Positions 8,756-17,472 of a DNA stretch of 64,000 bases are shown here, piece by piece; the stretch's first letter is position 1, and each line of letters opens with the position of its first letter. The stretch spans positions 4,355,001-4,419,000 of the forward strand of contig NZ_CP025791.1 in NCBI RefSeq assembly GCF_002886045.1, given 5' to 3'. This DNA comes from Flavivirga eckloniae (GTDB taxonomy: Bacteria; Bacteroidota; Bacteroidia; Flavobacteriales; Flavobacteriaceae). The notes beneath the pieces were generated by a model. That model was not told where the DNA came from and did no database searches. It worked only from the letters and a program-made list of their open reading frames with translations. The translations under genes and the position numbers were made by a program.

Positions 8756-10225
8756 TTAGTAACTGGGATTTTGTTTTACGACACCACCTCCATTTTGAAT
8801 AGATTCTGGAGAAATTGGTAATATAAACTTATCTGGATTAGTAGCTGTAGCTTTTATGTCAGAGACCTGGAAACCAGACCCGAAACCATCAGCAAAGTCA
8901 TAGCGTACTAAGTCAAACCATTCTTCACTAACTTCGGTAGTTAATTCTATACTTTTTTCTATACGAACAGCTTCTAAAAATTGATCTAAAGACATGGTAT
9001 CCGGATAGGTTTCAAAACCATCTCCTCCAGTAGTTGTGGCACCAGCTCTTGTTCTAATGGTGTTCAATGAAGCAAGAGCATCTGCTGTAACGCTACTGTT
9101 GGCACGTGCATCTGCTTCTGCATGAATTAAATAAATTTCTGCCATTCTTAAATGGTAGATAACATCAATAATATCATCTGTATTTCTTCTAACATATTTC
9201 AACCCTGATCCTTCTTCAGAGAATGTATTAAACATTCTATTATCGGGAGCATCATAAGTAATTTCTTGACTACCTATTATTACAGAACCAGTATTAGCAA
9301 GCGTAACAAAATCAGGATTGCCTATTACAGCGGCTCCCCAAGTACCTCCTAGGCCTACTACTATATTATTCTCTCCTCTTGTTACAAAAAGTAATTCAGA
9401 ATTATTTAAAATATCTTCTGTTGTATTATCAAATAATTCTGCATGTGTTGGCGCTAAAGCAAATTCGGGAGCAGAGTTGTCAATAATATCTTTTGCCAAC
9501 ATAGCAGCTTCATTATAATTGCCCATGTATAATAATACCTTAGCCTTTAATCCTTTTGCTGCTGTTCTGCTTATAAAAAACTTCTCTTTTCCTTCTGGAG
9601 CATTAGCAATGGCGTTATCTAAATCTTCTAAGATAGCAGTATACGACTCTGCTACCGTATGTCTTGGAAATGCTTCATTAGATATTACTGGTGCTGTTCT
9701 TATATTTATACCAAATTCTGAATTCATATCATAAAATTGCCCCCAAAGACGTAAAAGGTAAAAATGGGCCAATGCTCGCATGGCTCTTGCTTCTGCAAGA
9801 ATCTCTGCTTTTCTTGTGTCTGTGGAAAAAGGAACTTGTATGTCTGCTACTTTTTGTATTAAAAAATTAACGTTATTAATAACGTCATACATGTTTGCGT
9901 AACCACCTTCATTCATTCTAATATTACCTGAGGTCGTAATGGGTAGATTTGCAACATAACTATTAAGTTCTGGTCTATTATCACCTTCTTCAAGTTGCCC
10001 TACATGGCTAAATAAAGAAGGTATAGCATACATTTCTGTGCCGTCAAAGGTTCTAAATCTCGCATAAATAGCAGCTAGTGCTAAATCTGCAGATCCTTCG
10101 TTAGTTATAGCTTCATCTGCATCTAACAAAAAAACAGGATCTATATCATCTAATTTGCCACAAGATGTACTCATTAAGGTGATAACACCTAAAAGAGCAA
10201 CGTATATATATATTACATTTTTCAT
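8756..10225 (-). CDS. susD-like: SusD/RagB-type outer-membrane substrate-binding lipoprotein
   Basis: The 489-residue protein has a lipobox at STSC (Cys22). It is a typical SusD family protein: TPR-like helices with ARAMRALAHFYLLRLWGQ, a segment with AKGLKAKVLLYMGNYNEA, and the C-terminal region with ELTTEVSEEWFDLVRYD and a final QNPSY. SusD proteins sit on the cell surface and deliver substrate to the SusC barrel. The gene starts 19 bp after the SusC stop, as expected for a co-transcribed pair. The ligand cannot be predicted; the neighbouring peptidase and thioredoxin genes favour a peptide or protein substrate over the PUL glycan. Confidence 0.96.
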   Translation of the reverse strand: MKNVIYIYVALLGVITLMSTSCGKLDDIDPVFLLDADEAITNEGSADLALAAIYARFRTFDGTEMYAIPSLFSHVGQLEEGDNRPELNSYVANLPITTSGNIRMNEGGYANMYDVINNVNFLIQKVADIQVPFSTDTRKAEILAEARAMRALAHFYLLRLWGQFYDMNSEFGINIRTAPVISNEAFPRHTVAESYTAILEDLDNAIANAPEGKEKFFISRTAAKGLKAKVLLYMGNYNEAAMLAKDIIDNSAPEFALAPTHAELFDNTTEDILNNSELLFVTRGENNIVVGLGGTWGAAVIGNPDFVTLANTGSVIIGSQEITYDAPDNRMFNTFSEEGSGLKYVRRNTDDIIDVIYHLRMAEIYLIHAEADARANSSVTADALASLNTIRTRAGATTTGGDGFETYPDTMSLDQFLEAVRIEKSIELTTEVSEEWFDLVRYDFADGFGSGFQVSDIKATATNPDKFILPISPESIQNGGGVVKQNPSY

Positions 10226-10244
10226 ATTTTTCTATTTAAGGATG

Positions 10245-13200
10245 TTAAAAGTTTAATTTTAGTCCAAGGGTTACCGTTCTGGTCTGCGGATAAGATGTTC
10301 CTTCATCGTCAGTAAGTTCAGTACTACTATTTCCTCTACGAACTGGTATCACCGCTTCTGGATCTTGACCTGTATAGTCTGTAATAGTTAATAGGTTGTT
10401 TCCAGATAAAGTTAATCGTGCGCCACTTAATGCCGTATTTTTAAACAATTTACTTGGAAAATTATAGCCAATAGAAGCAGAACGTAATCTTATATAGGAT
10501 GCGTCTTCAACCATAGCACTACTAAACTCAAACAAAGAAAAGGAGTTTAATCTGGCGTATTTAGCATTGGGGTTTTCTGGTGTCCAGGTTTCTAAAGCTC
10601 TTGCGTATTGATTTTGATCTGTACTGAAGAAACCCAAATTTCCAACTTCTCTATTCAGTTTTTCTACGCCTTCAACAAATTGGAAGGTGAAAGATAGATC
10701 AAGGTTTTTATAGCTGAATTTGTTTGACCAACCACCATAGTAGTCTGGTGTAATGTTTCCTAAAACGACTTCATCATCTTCATTAATAATTTCTCCATCT
10801 CCATTAACATCCCTAAAAATATAATCTCCAGGTGCTTCTGTTCCAAAATAATAAAACCCAGCTAAGTCATTCAAAGCATCTATTTCTTCCTGTGTTTGGG
10901 CTATTTTAACCACATCAAACCCTCTAATAGCCCCAATAGGTTCTCCTTCAACAATTCCTAAAAGATCACTGCCTCCTCCATTTAAAGATTCTACTTTGTT
11001 TTTTATACTGGAGATATTAAAAGAGGTATCCCATCTAAAGTTTTCAGACTGAATTACCGTAGCAATTAAGTTTAATTCCCATCCTTTGTTGGAAACATCT
11101 GCAATGTTAGTATCGAAATTTCTGAAACCCGTTTCTAAAACGGCTGGAGCATTTGTGATGAGTCCCGAAGTATTTTTTTCAAAATAAACAACTTCTGCAT
11201 TTATGCGGTTATTAAACAAACTAAACTCTAACCCTAGATCTAATTGCTCTGTTTCTTCCCATCGAATATTTGGGTTTGGGAGCCCAAATATTTCTATACC
11301 ATTAATGCCATTATAAACAGTATTATCAAACCTACCCCCAGTTGCATAAGAAGGGCGGTAGGTAAATGCAGGTAGATTATCTAATCCAGTAAGTCCCCAA
11401 CTGGCTCTAAGTTTAAGGCTACTTATTAAATTATTGTCTTTTAAAAAAGATTCGTTGTGCATATTCCATGCCGCTGCTGCTGATGGAAAAAAACCAGTTC
11501 TATTACCTGGGCCAAATTTAATTGAAGTATCAGATCGACCTGTTAGGGTAACAAGATATCTGTCTTTATAGTTATAGTTAACTCTTCCTATAAGTGAATT
11601 AAGAGCCAATATGCTAGCGTCACTATCGGCTTCTGTTAAGTTTGTGGCATTACCGATTCCTACTAAAAGGTTATCGTCTGGAAAACCAACGTATTTATTT
11701 GCTTGTAAATCAAAACGTGATCTATCCCAGGTTATACCTGCTAAAACATCAATAGTATGCCCACCTTTAAAAGTGTTTTTATAGTTTAACGTATTTGCCA
11801 ATGTTGTGGATACACTTTGCCCAGCATTAGTATTTAAAACAGCTCCGGAGTTTCCGCTAAAAAAAATCTCAGAAAATGCAGTTTCTGTTGTAGATGGCGA
11901 AAAGGTTTCTCCTCTACTATCGCTTACATTTATACTTATTTGCGACTTGAATTTTAAATTATTAAAAATGCTGTACTCACCGTAAAAGGATGCATTTAAG
12001 TTTTGGGAGGTGCCTCGGTCCCTAACGGTTGCTTCATCACCAAGTGGGTTTAATAAAATATTTCCATCAAAATCAGGTAATCCCGTAAATGTGCCATCAT
12101 CATTAAAAACAGGGAGATCTGGTCTTGTTAAAGCGGCTTCTCTAAGGCTTGTAATTCCCGATTCTTTACGTAAAGAATAATTATAGCTTAAGTTAGCTCC
12201 TAATTTTAGATTTTTCATAACGTCGGAGTCGAGTCTGATATTCATACCATATCTGTTAAACCTGGTTCCAATTAAAACCCCTTCTTGCTCAGAAAAATTG
12301 GTAGATGCATAATAACTTGTTTTAGAAGTACCGCCAGATATGCTTAGGTTTAATTGGTTCCATAACGCATTATCGTTGGTAACCAAATCTTGCCAATTGG
12401 TATTAGCATCTAAAAGATTTGCAGGATCGTTACCGTTATCTTCAAAGAATTGTCTGTATTGACTTGTATTTAGTACATCAAAATTTTGAGTTGTATTTAG
12501 TACGGTTGCATTGTAACTTATATTGAACCTAGGGGCTTGATTTCTTTTACCTTGTTTTGTTGTAATAATAACAACACCGTTTGCCGCTCTAGAACCATAA
12601 ATAGCTGCTGCAGATGCATCTTTTAATACATCGATACGTTCTACATCATTGGGGTTTATAGAAAGTAAAGGGTTTTCTTGTTCTTGAAAAAAACCTAAGC
12701 CTCCAGAATCATAGCTAGGCGTTATTATTATAGGAACGCCATCTATAATATATAGAGGTTGGTTACTACCTGTTAAAGAGGTAAGTCCTCTAATATTTAC
12801 AATGGCTGCAGAGCCTGGTGCTCCGCCTCCAGAATTTACGAATACTCCAGATAGTTGGCCCACTAGTGCTTGGTCTATGGTTTGCGTTTGTATTCTGGTT
12901 AAATCTTCAGACTCTACGGTACCAACAGAACCTGTAAGGTTCTTTTTAGTAGTGGCACCATAACCAATTATCACAACTTCTTCAAGATTACTGGTCTCTT
13001 CTTCAAGCGTTATATTAATAGTAGTTTGATCGCCTACTGTGATTTCGGTAGTTTTATAACCTAGAGAAGAAATTATTAAAACGTTTTCTGGCGCAGGTAC
13101 TACTAGGCTAAAGGAGCCGTCGAAGTCTGTAGCTACACCTATACTAGTTCCTTTTACTAATACTGTAACACCAGCTATTGAGGTTCCTGATTCGTCTGTA

Positions 13201-13598
13201 ACTATACCAGAAACTATTTTTTGCTGATTTTCACCTTTTTGTTTTATAAGGATGGTATTATCAATAGATAAGATATATTTAAAATTATTATTGGATAATC
13301 CTTTTTTTAAGAGTTTATCAATACTAATAACACCTTTTTTTAATTGTACATCGGGAAGGTTTCTAAATATACCTTTTTCATAGATAAATGTATATTCTGT
13401 TTGCTGTTTTATGAGTTTAAAGATTTCATCAACAGGTACAGTTTTGTCTACATCTATTCTTATTTTTCCTTGAGAGAATGTGCTTGCGGGAGAGAGTGCA
13501 AGAACGGTAGAACATAATAAAAAAATGAAGGTTTTCATAATTACCTTTAAAAGTGCTTTTCGGAAATGAAAAACAGCATTGGTTAATTTAATTTCCAT
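10245..13598 (-). CDS. susC-like: SusC-type TonB-dependent outer-membrane transporter with STN domain
   Basis: The 1117-residue protein starts with the extended leader usual for these proteins (FRKALLKVIMKTFIFLL), cleaved near STFSQ. Domains in order: an STN secretin/TonB short domain (about 45-110) that talks to FecR anti-sigma factors, a CarboxypepD-reg-like domain (about 125-205), a plug (about 215-330 with the PLYIIDGVP motif), and a 22-strand barrel ending in LGLKLNF. It imports substrate handed over by SusD with TonB energy. The STN domain and the fecR gene 181 bp upstream show regulation by a trans-envelope signal. A second Met 20 codons in is possible, but the longer start fits the family. 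Confidence 0.97.
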   Translation of the reverse strand: MEIKLTNAVFHFRKALLKVIMKTFIFLLCSTVLALSPASTFSQGKIRIDVDKTVPVDEIFKLIKQQTEYTFIYEKGIFRNLPDVQLKKGVISIDKLLKKGLSNNNFKYILSIDNTILIKQKGENQQKIVSGIVTDESGTSIAGVTVLVKGTSIGVATDFDGSFSLVVPAPENVLIISSLGYKTTEITVGDQTTINITLEEETSNLEEVVIIGYGATTKKNLTGSVGTVESEDLTRIQTQTIDQALVGQLSGVFVNSGGGAPGSAAIVNIRGLTSLTGSNQPLYIIDGVPIIITPSYDSGGLGFFQEQENPLLSINPNDVERIDVLKDASAAAIYGSRAANGVVIITTKQGKRNQAPRFNISYNATVLNTTQNFDVLNTSQYRQFFEDNGNDPANLLDANTNWQDLVTNDNALWNQLNLSISGGTSKTSYYASTNFSEQEGVLIGTRFNRYGMNIRLDSDVMKNLKLGANLSYNYSLRKESGITSLREAALTRPDLPVFNDDGTFTGLPDFDGNILLNPLGDEATVRDRGTSQNLNASFYGEYSIFNNLKFKSQISINVSDSRGETFSPSTTETAFSEIFFSGNSGAVLNTNAGQSVSTTLANTLNYKNTFKGGHTIDVLAGITWDRSRFDLQANKYVGFPDDNLLVGIGNATNLTEADSDASILALNSLIGRVNYNYKDRYLVTLTGRSDTSIKFGPGNRTGFFPSAAAAWNMHNESFLKDNNLISSLKLRASWGLTGLDNLPAFTYRPSYATGGRFDNTVYNGINGIEIFGLPNPNIRWEETEQLDLGLEFSLFNNRINAEVVYFEKNTSGLITNAPAVLETGFRNFDTNIADVSNKGWELNLIATVIQSENFRWDTSFNISSIKNKVESLNGGGSDLLGIVEGEPIGAIRGFDVVKIAQTQEEIDALNDLAGFYYFGTEAPGDYIFRDVNGDGEIINEDDEVVLGNITPDYYGGWSNKFSYKNLDLSFTFQFVEGVEKLNREVGNLGFFSTDQNQYARALETWTPENPNAKYARLNSFSLFEFSSAMVEDASYIRLRSASIGYNFPSKLFKNTALSGARLTLSGNNLLTITDYTGQDPEAVIPVRRGNSSTELTDDEGTSYPQTRTVTLGLKLNF

Positions 13599-13651
13599 AA
13601 ATTTGTTAATTATTAGTTGGTTAATATTTAATTGATTAATAATTACTTACA

Positions 13652-13702
13652 AAGGGAGATGAAGCCTTACATTTTTTCCGAGATATAAACTTCGCTCCCT
13701 TA
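13652..13702 (-). promoter_or_regulatory. Hairpin between fecR and susC
   Basis: Imperfect arms AAGGGAGATGAAG (13652-13664) and CTTCGCTCCCTT (13690-13701) can pair with one bulge in the 181-bp gap between fecR and susC. It could be a partial terminator of fecR or a leader hairpin of susC mRNA. There is no long T run on the minus strand. Nothing else is recognisable in this gap. Confidence 0.4.
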
Positions 13703-13779
13703 TTTAGTTATTTTGAGTCATTTGTTTTCTTATAGATTTTATTGTTTTAGTTATACTTGATTTTATAATTAGTTGTTGT

Positions 13780-14922
13780 TTATTTTATTATGACAGTTTT
13801 ATTATTTATTTCATAACTGTTTATTGAACTTGAGCTCTTAATAGCATTTAGGATATTTTCAATACTTTGACCTTTTTTTAGTTTTCCAAAAAACAATATG
13901 TTTTCGAGAGCTTTATTTTCGAAAACAACGTCTATATCGTACCAACGCGATAAAACCTTCATGATGTCTTTTAAAGGTTTGTCCTCGAAACCGAAATACC
14001 CAAACTTCCATGATACTTCATTATTTACATCTACATTATAAATACTAATATCATTATTGATAATATCCAGGTTAGATTGCTCACCAGGAGCAAGCATCTC
14101 GTTTTTGTTAGAAAGATTAATAGCTACTTTACCTTCAACTAAGGTTGTATAAACGTGGGTTTCATCTTTATAAGCTTTAAGATTAAACTCAGTACCTAAA
14201 ACCTCAATCTCTTGAGTTTGGTTAAGAACTTTAAATTTGGAGCCACGGTGTGCCGTGCTAGGCGAAACCTCAAAATAAGCTTCCCCGTAAATAAGTTCTA
14301 CTTGTCGTGTGGCACCGTCAATAAATGTTTCTGGGTATTTTATTTGGGACTCGGAGTTTAACCATACTTTGGTATTATCAGAAAGTTTAACAAAGAACTG
14401 GCCTCCTCGAGGTACGGTTAAAGTGTTATAGGCAATCTCTTTTTTAGCTACCTGTTTGGTAGGTAGATAGGTAATTTCTTTACCATCACTAATTATCTTT
14501 TCAGTTTTATATTCTTGCCCTGTTTTTAATTCTATATTACTACCATTGGCCAAAGTAAGCACCGCTTTGTCTGTACCGGTTTGTATAGTGTTATTGGTAA
14601 CTATAACAGGTATGTTCTTTTCATTTAATTTATCCTTCTTTAAGAAGAAATAACCTCCAGAAATAAAGATTAAAATAGCAGCTGCGTATTTTAATACAGA
14701 CCTTAACTTAACCCCTTTGCTATTGGCCTTAGCTTTAAATTGGTTTAGTTCTTTCTCATAATTAAATGTTGTTTTGGAATTTATGAGATGTTTTAAATGA
14801 ACAAATTCTTTAAAAAGAGCTTTGTTCTCATCTTTTTCAAGTAATTCTTTGAGGTGTTCGGTTTCCTCATGGGTTAAATTACCTTCAAGATATTTTATTA
14901 TTAATGGTTCTAAATTTTTCAT
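13780..14922 (-). CDS. fecR-like: FecR-type anti-sigma factor
   Basis: The 380-residue protein has an N-terminal cytoplasmic helical region (about 1-70) with ITEETEHLKELLE-like content, one membrane segment (about 76-96, AAAILIFISGGYFFL), a FecR domain (about 165-270 with TVPRGGQFFVKLSDNTKVWLN), and a C-terminal DUF4974 domain (about 305-375) that contacts the transporter STN domain. FecR proteins hold an ECF sigma factor until substrate binds the outer-membrane transporter. The usual order is sigma-fecR-susC on one strand; here the sigma gene is divergent. The regulated transporter is almost surely the susC gene downstream. Confidence 0.94.
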   Translation of the reverse strand: MKNLEPLIIKYLEGNLTHEETEHLKELLEKDENKALFKEFVHLKHLINSKTTFNYEKELNQFKAKANSKGVKLRSVLKYAAAILIFISGGYFFLKKDKLNEKNIPVIVTNNTIQTGTDKAVLTLANGSNIELKTGQEYKTEKIISDGKEITYLPTKQVAKKEIAYNTLTVPRGGQFFVKLSDNTKVWLNSESQIKYPETFIDGATRQVELIYGEAYFEVSPSTAHRGSKFKVLNQTQEIEVLGTEFNLKAYKDETHVYTTLVEGKVAINLSNKNEMLAPGEQSNLDIINNDISIYNVDVNNEVSWKFGYFGFEDKPLKDIMKVLSRWYDIDVVFENKALENILFFGKLKKGQSIENILNAIKSSSSINSYEINNKTVIIK

Positions 14923-15008
14923 TTGTATGACATGGGCTTTACATTAATATGTAGTAAAAAAAGCAAAAAACCCTATGTTTTGTTTTTTTTTATCATTTTT
15001 GTAAATGG

Positions 15009-15563
15009 ATGGGGGACAAAAAATCAAATAATATTCACAAATCTTTAAGAGATGGGGGGACTCCTTTTTTCGAGGAATTATACTCAGATCATTTTGAAAA
15101 GTTATGCGTGTATCTGTTGAATTTTACATCAGATAAACATGTTATAAATGATGTTGTTCAAGATTCATTTTTATACCTATGGACCCATAGGAAAAAGATT
15201 CTTATCACCGATTCTATAAAGAGTTACCTCTATAGAATGGCTTATAATAAATTAATGGATTTTTTTAGAAAAAACACTAAAAGGAAAGATGTTCTTTTGT
15301 CTTACCATAAAACGATTCTTGATGAGGTTATACAAAATGAAAATGATGTAAAAGAAGAACGTCTAAAGAAGTTAGATAAATGTATTGAGTTACTTCCAAA
15401 AAAATGTAAAGACGTTTTTTATAATAAAAAGATCAAGGGCTTAAAGAGTAAAGAAGTAGCAATTAATCTTAATATATCTATAAAAACTGTTGAGGCCCAT
15501 ATTACTAAAGCTTATATTTTAATTAGAAGGTGTTTAAAACAGGAAAAAGAATCGATTCTATAA
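15009..15563 (+). CDS. ECF sigma-70 family RNA polymerase sigma factor
   Basis: The 184-residue protein has sigma region 2 (about 20-85, with VVQDSFLYLWTHR and SYLYRMAYNKLMDFFR) and region 4 (about 120-175, with LPKKCKDVFYNKKIKGLKSKEVAINLNIS and TVEAHITKA), without region 3. It matches FecI-like ECF sigma factors of Bacteroidota. It recruits RNA polymerase to the susC promoter when released by FecR. The gene is transcribed away from fecR, with 86 bp between the starts. The ATG at 15009 is chosen because the nearby ATG at 15005 runs into a stop within a few codons. Confidence 0.94.
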   Translation: MGDKKSNNIHKSLRDGGTPFFEELYSDHFEKLCVYLLNFTSDKHVINDVVQDSFLYLWTHRKKILITDSIKSYLYRMAYNKLMDFFRKNTKRKDVLLSYHKTILDEVIQNENDVKEERLKKLDKCIELLPKKCKDVFYNKKIKGLKSKEVAINLNISIKTVEAHITKAYILIRRCLKQEKESIL

Positions 15564-15621
15564 ACTATTTTCTTTTTAATTCATAACTAAGTTCAAGACA
15601 GTATTCAAATAATTTAAACCA

Positions 15622-15676
15622 AAAAGAGACTGTCTAAAAGCGTCATTCTAAATGAACAATTTAAACAGCCTCTTTT
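15622..15676. terminator. Long imperfect hairpin between convergent genes
   Basis: Arms 15622-15638 and 15660-15676 pair over 17 bp with two G-T type mismatches and end in T runs on both strands. It separates the sigma factor from the convergent Cys-rich lipoprotein gene. The loop contains a GTCATTCT segment also seen at 25428 and 32305, so this is also a short member of an intergenic hairpin family. Confidence 0.75.
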
Positions 15677-15693
15677 GAGAGAGAGTGATATAG

Positions 15694-16488
15694 TTAGGGT
15701 TTTTGTTGCGTTAACTTAAAAGAATCGATAGCATGAAAATCCGATCGTGCTGCAATCTCTACAGTATATTCTTTTGCTTCATTAAAAGTGACATAAACCT
15801 GATGGGCATCACTATCTGAAGTGCTACTTATCATAGACCATTTGTCGACATCGTTCATATAAATTTTAAAAAAGCCGTTTCCATTTTCGCCAGCTGGATT
15901 TGGTGATTTACCTGATCCTTTAGGGTAAATGTCAATAGTACTGCCTGCTTTTCTTCCGAAGAAATCATCAGCATCAGGAAATTTAAGCCAAGTGTCATTA
16001 TGTTCTGCCCATGGATCTACAGCTGCTTTTTTTGCTATGTAAGACCGCCACTGAAACAAGTAAGTACCCGTTTTTTCAATGTTAATCTTGTAGGTTAGCT
16101 TGCCAACTTCTCCTACAGTACCTTTCCATGTTTGCCCTGGACCTTCCCAAACGATGTATCCTTCACCTGTGTAGCCATCAATAGTTGTCCGTTTTTTCCA
16201 ATCCCCGACTAAGGTTACATCAGAAGCATCTACTTCTACAACCGCAGCAATAAACTCTTCACACTCGCAAGTGTCTTCATTTAAAATAAAATTACCATCA
16301 CATGTTTTGGTGCAAGCCTCCTTTTCACATTCGCAATCATCTGCATTAAGTATAAAACCATCTTCACAAGTTTTGGTGCAAGTTTCCAATTTAGGGTCTG
16401 GATCCGAATCGTTACTGGAACACGATAGAGCTATTAAAAATCCTGATAAAATACTAAGTGTTGCTAAAAATGTTCTTAATTTTTTCAT
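15694..16488 (-). CDS. Lipoprotein with duplicated Cys-rich repeat and jelly-roll, CBM-like domain
   Basis: The 264-residue protein has a lipobox (ALSC, Cys23) followed by an acidic DSDPDP linker. Two tandem Cys-rich repeats (about 37-75) share the pattern CTKTC-x(n)-FILN-x(n)-C-x-C. They resemble small disulfide knots of the EGF or metallothionein-like kind. Residues 85-264 form a beta-rich domain with KTGTYLFQWRSY, WLKFPDAD and a final EYTVEIAARSDFHAIDSFKL, reminiscent of a carbohydrate-binding jelly roll. It is likely a surface glycan-binding or structural lipoprotein. It stands alone between convergent and same-strand genes. The CBM call is tentative; I know no characterised homologue. 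Confidence 0.75.
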   Translation of the reverse strand: MKKLRTFLATLSILSGFLIALSCSSNDSDPDPKLETCTKTCEDGFILNADDCECEKEACTKTCDGNFILNEDTCECEEFIAAVVEVDASDVTLVGDWKKRTTIDGYTGEGYIVWEGPGQTWKGTVGEVGKLTYKINIEKTGTYLFQWRSYIAKKAAVDPWAEHNDTWLKFPDADDFFGRKAGSTIDIYPKGSGKSPNPAGENGNGFFKIYMNDVDKWSMISSTSDSDAHQVYVTFNEAKEYTVEIAARSDFHAIDSFKLTQQKP

Positions 16489-16588
16489 TTTGAGTTTGAG
16501 GTTTTAGTTCAAAAATAAAATTAAGAAAGTGAGCGTGTTAAGTAAATAACATTTGTTTTAAATAGGAATGCATATGGTTTTTAGCTTG

Positions 16589-17359
16589 TTAGGCCCCTAT
16601 CAATTTATTTATCTCAAGTTGTGCCTTTTTTAGTGTATTTAATAAGGTGTCAATATTGGTACTATCCTCTAAACTGGAAGAAAAAATGGAAATAGCCAGA
16701 ACAGCAATTATGTTAGCGTTTTTCGATCCTATTGGAACAGCTAGATCTGTAACACCACTGGTTAGTTTACTTTTAGAGCATCGGTAGCCGTCTTGTTCTA
16801 TGTCATCAATAATGGCGAGAAGCTTGTCTTTTTGTTTTTTGTTCCATGTTTTATAATGCTTATCCCTCGATAAAATATCGAGTCTTTTTTCTTCAGATAG
16901 CATCGCCAATAAAACCCTTCCCGAAGTCGTCATTGATAAAGAAAAGTGGGTTCCCTCCTCAATGGATAAGGATACAGGACTAGGACTCCTCATTTGATAA
17001 ATTACCAATAACTGATCGTTATTTATAATGCTTAAGTGGCAGGACTGCCTTGTGGCTTCAGATAAGTTTTGCATGGGGTATCTGGCAACACGTTTCAGCT
17101 CATCAAACGGCGTGTGCGTGTGCGAGAGGTTGTACATTTTTAACGACAATCTATATTTACCAGCATTAGCACCACGTATTAAATACCCGCGTTCTTCCAG
17201 GCATATAAGCATTCTGTATATTTCACTAGGAGTCCTATCTATACCCTGCGCAATTTCTGCCTGGGTTAAAGGAACAGCCTCTTGAGATAAATACTCTATG
17301 ATGTCAAGACCTTTATCTAATGCCGGAGCGTTGTATTTTGTTGATGTCGTTTTGGTCAT
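16589..17359 (-). CDS. IclR family transcriptional regulator
   Basis: The 256-residue protein has an N-terminal winged helix-turn-helix (about 10-65, with VPLTQAEIAQGIDRTPSEIYRML) and a C-terminal effector-binding IclR domain (about 80-250, with SCHLSIINNDQLLVIYQ and the TSGRVLLAMLSEEKR and GVTDLAVPIG segments). IclR proteins commonly repress catabolic operons for small acids or sugar acids. It is divergent from the RhaT-CoA-transferase operon with 113 bp between starts, and that gap holds two inverted repeats. It is therefore the probable regulator of that operon. The effector is unknown. Confidence 0.95.
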   Translation of the reverse strand: MTKTTSTKYNAPALDKGLDIIEYLSQEAVPLTQAEIAQGIDRTPSEIYRMLICLEERGYLIRGANAGKYRLSLKMYNLSHTHTPFDELKRVARYPMQNLSEATRQSCHLSIINNDQLLVIYQMRSPSPVSLSIEEGTHFSLSMTTSGRVLLAMLSEEKRLDILSRDKHYKTWNKKQKDKLLAIIDDIEQDGYRCSKSKLTSGVTDLAVPIGSKNANIIAVLAISIFSSSLEDSTNIDTLLNTLKKAQLEINKLIGA

Positions 17360-17362
17360 GTT

Positions 17363-17385
17363 TTAATATTAGAATACAATATTAA
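17363..17385. promoter_or_regulatory. Palindrome at the iclR start, candidate operator
   Basis: A perfect 8-bp inverted repeat TTAATATT (17363-17370) and AATATTAA (17378-17385) with a 7-bp spacer lies just upstream of the iclR start codon. Its place fits autoregulation by IclR. AT-rich palindromes also arise by chance. Confidence 0.45.
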
Positions 17386-17401
17386 TAAAAACTATTTGGT
17401 T

Positions 17402-17442
17402 CTTGCGTTTTTCATATATAAAATATATTTTTGTATATGAAA
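17402..17442 (+). promoter_or_regulatory. Promoter of rhaT operon with overlapping palindromic operator
   Basis: TATTTTTG at 17426-17433 matches the Bacteroidota -7 consensus TAnnTTTG exactly. CTTG at 17402-17405 fits the -33 element with 20 bp between. A perfect 9-bp inverted repeat, TTTCATATA (17410-17418) and TATATGAAA (17434-17442), straddles the -7 element. Repressor binding there would block transcription, so it is a candidate IclR site. The expected transcript start is about 30 bases before the rhaT start codon. Confidence 0.62.
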
Positions 17443-17472
17443 TATTTAAACTAATCTAAAAACTAAGTAATT

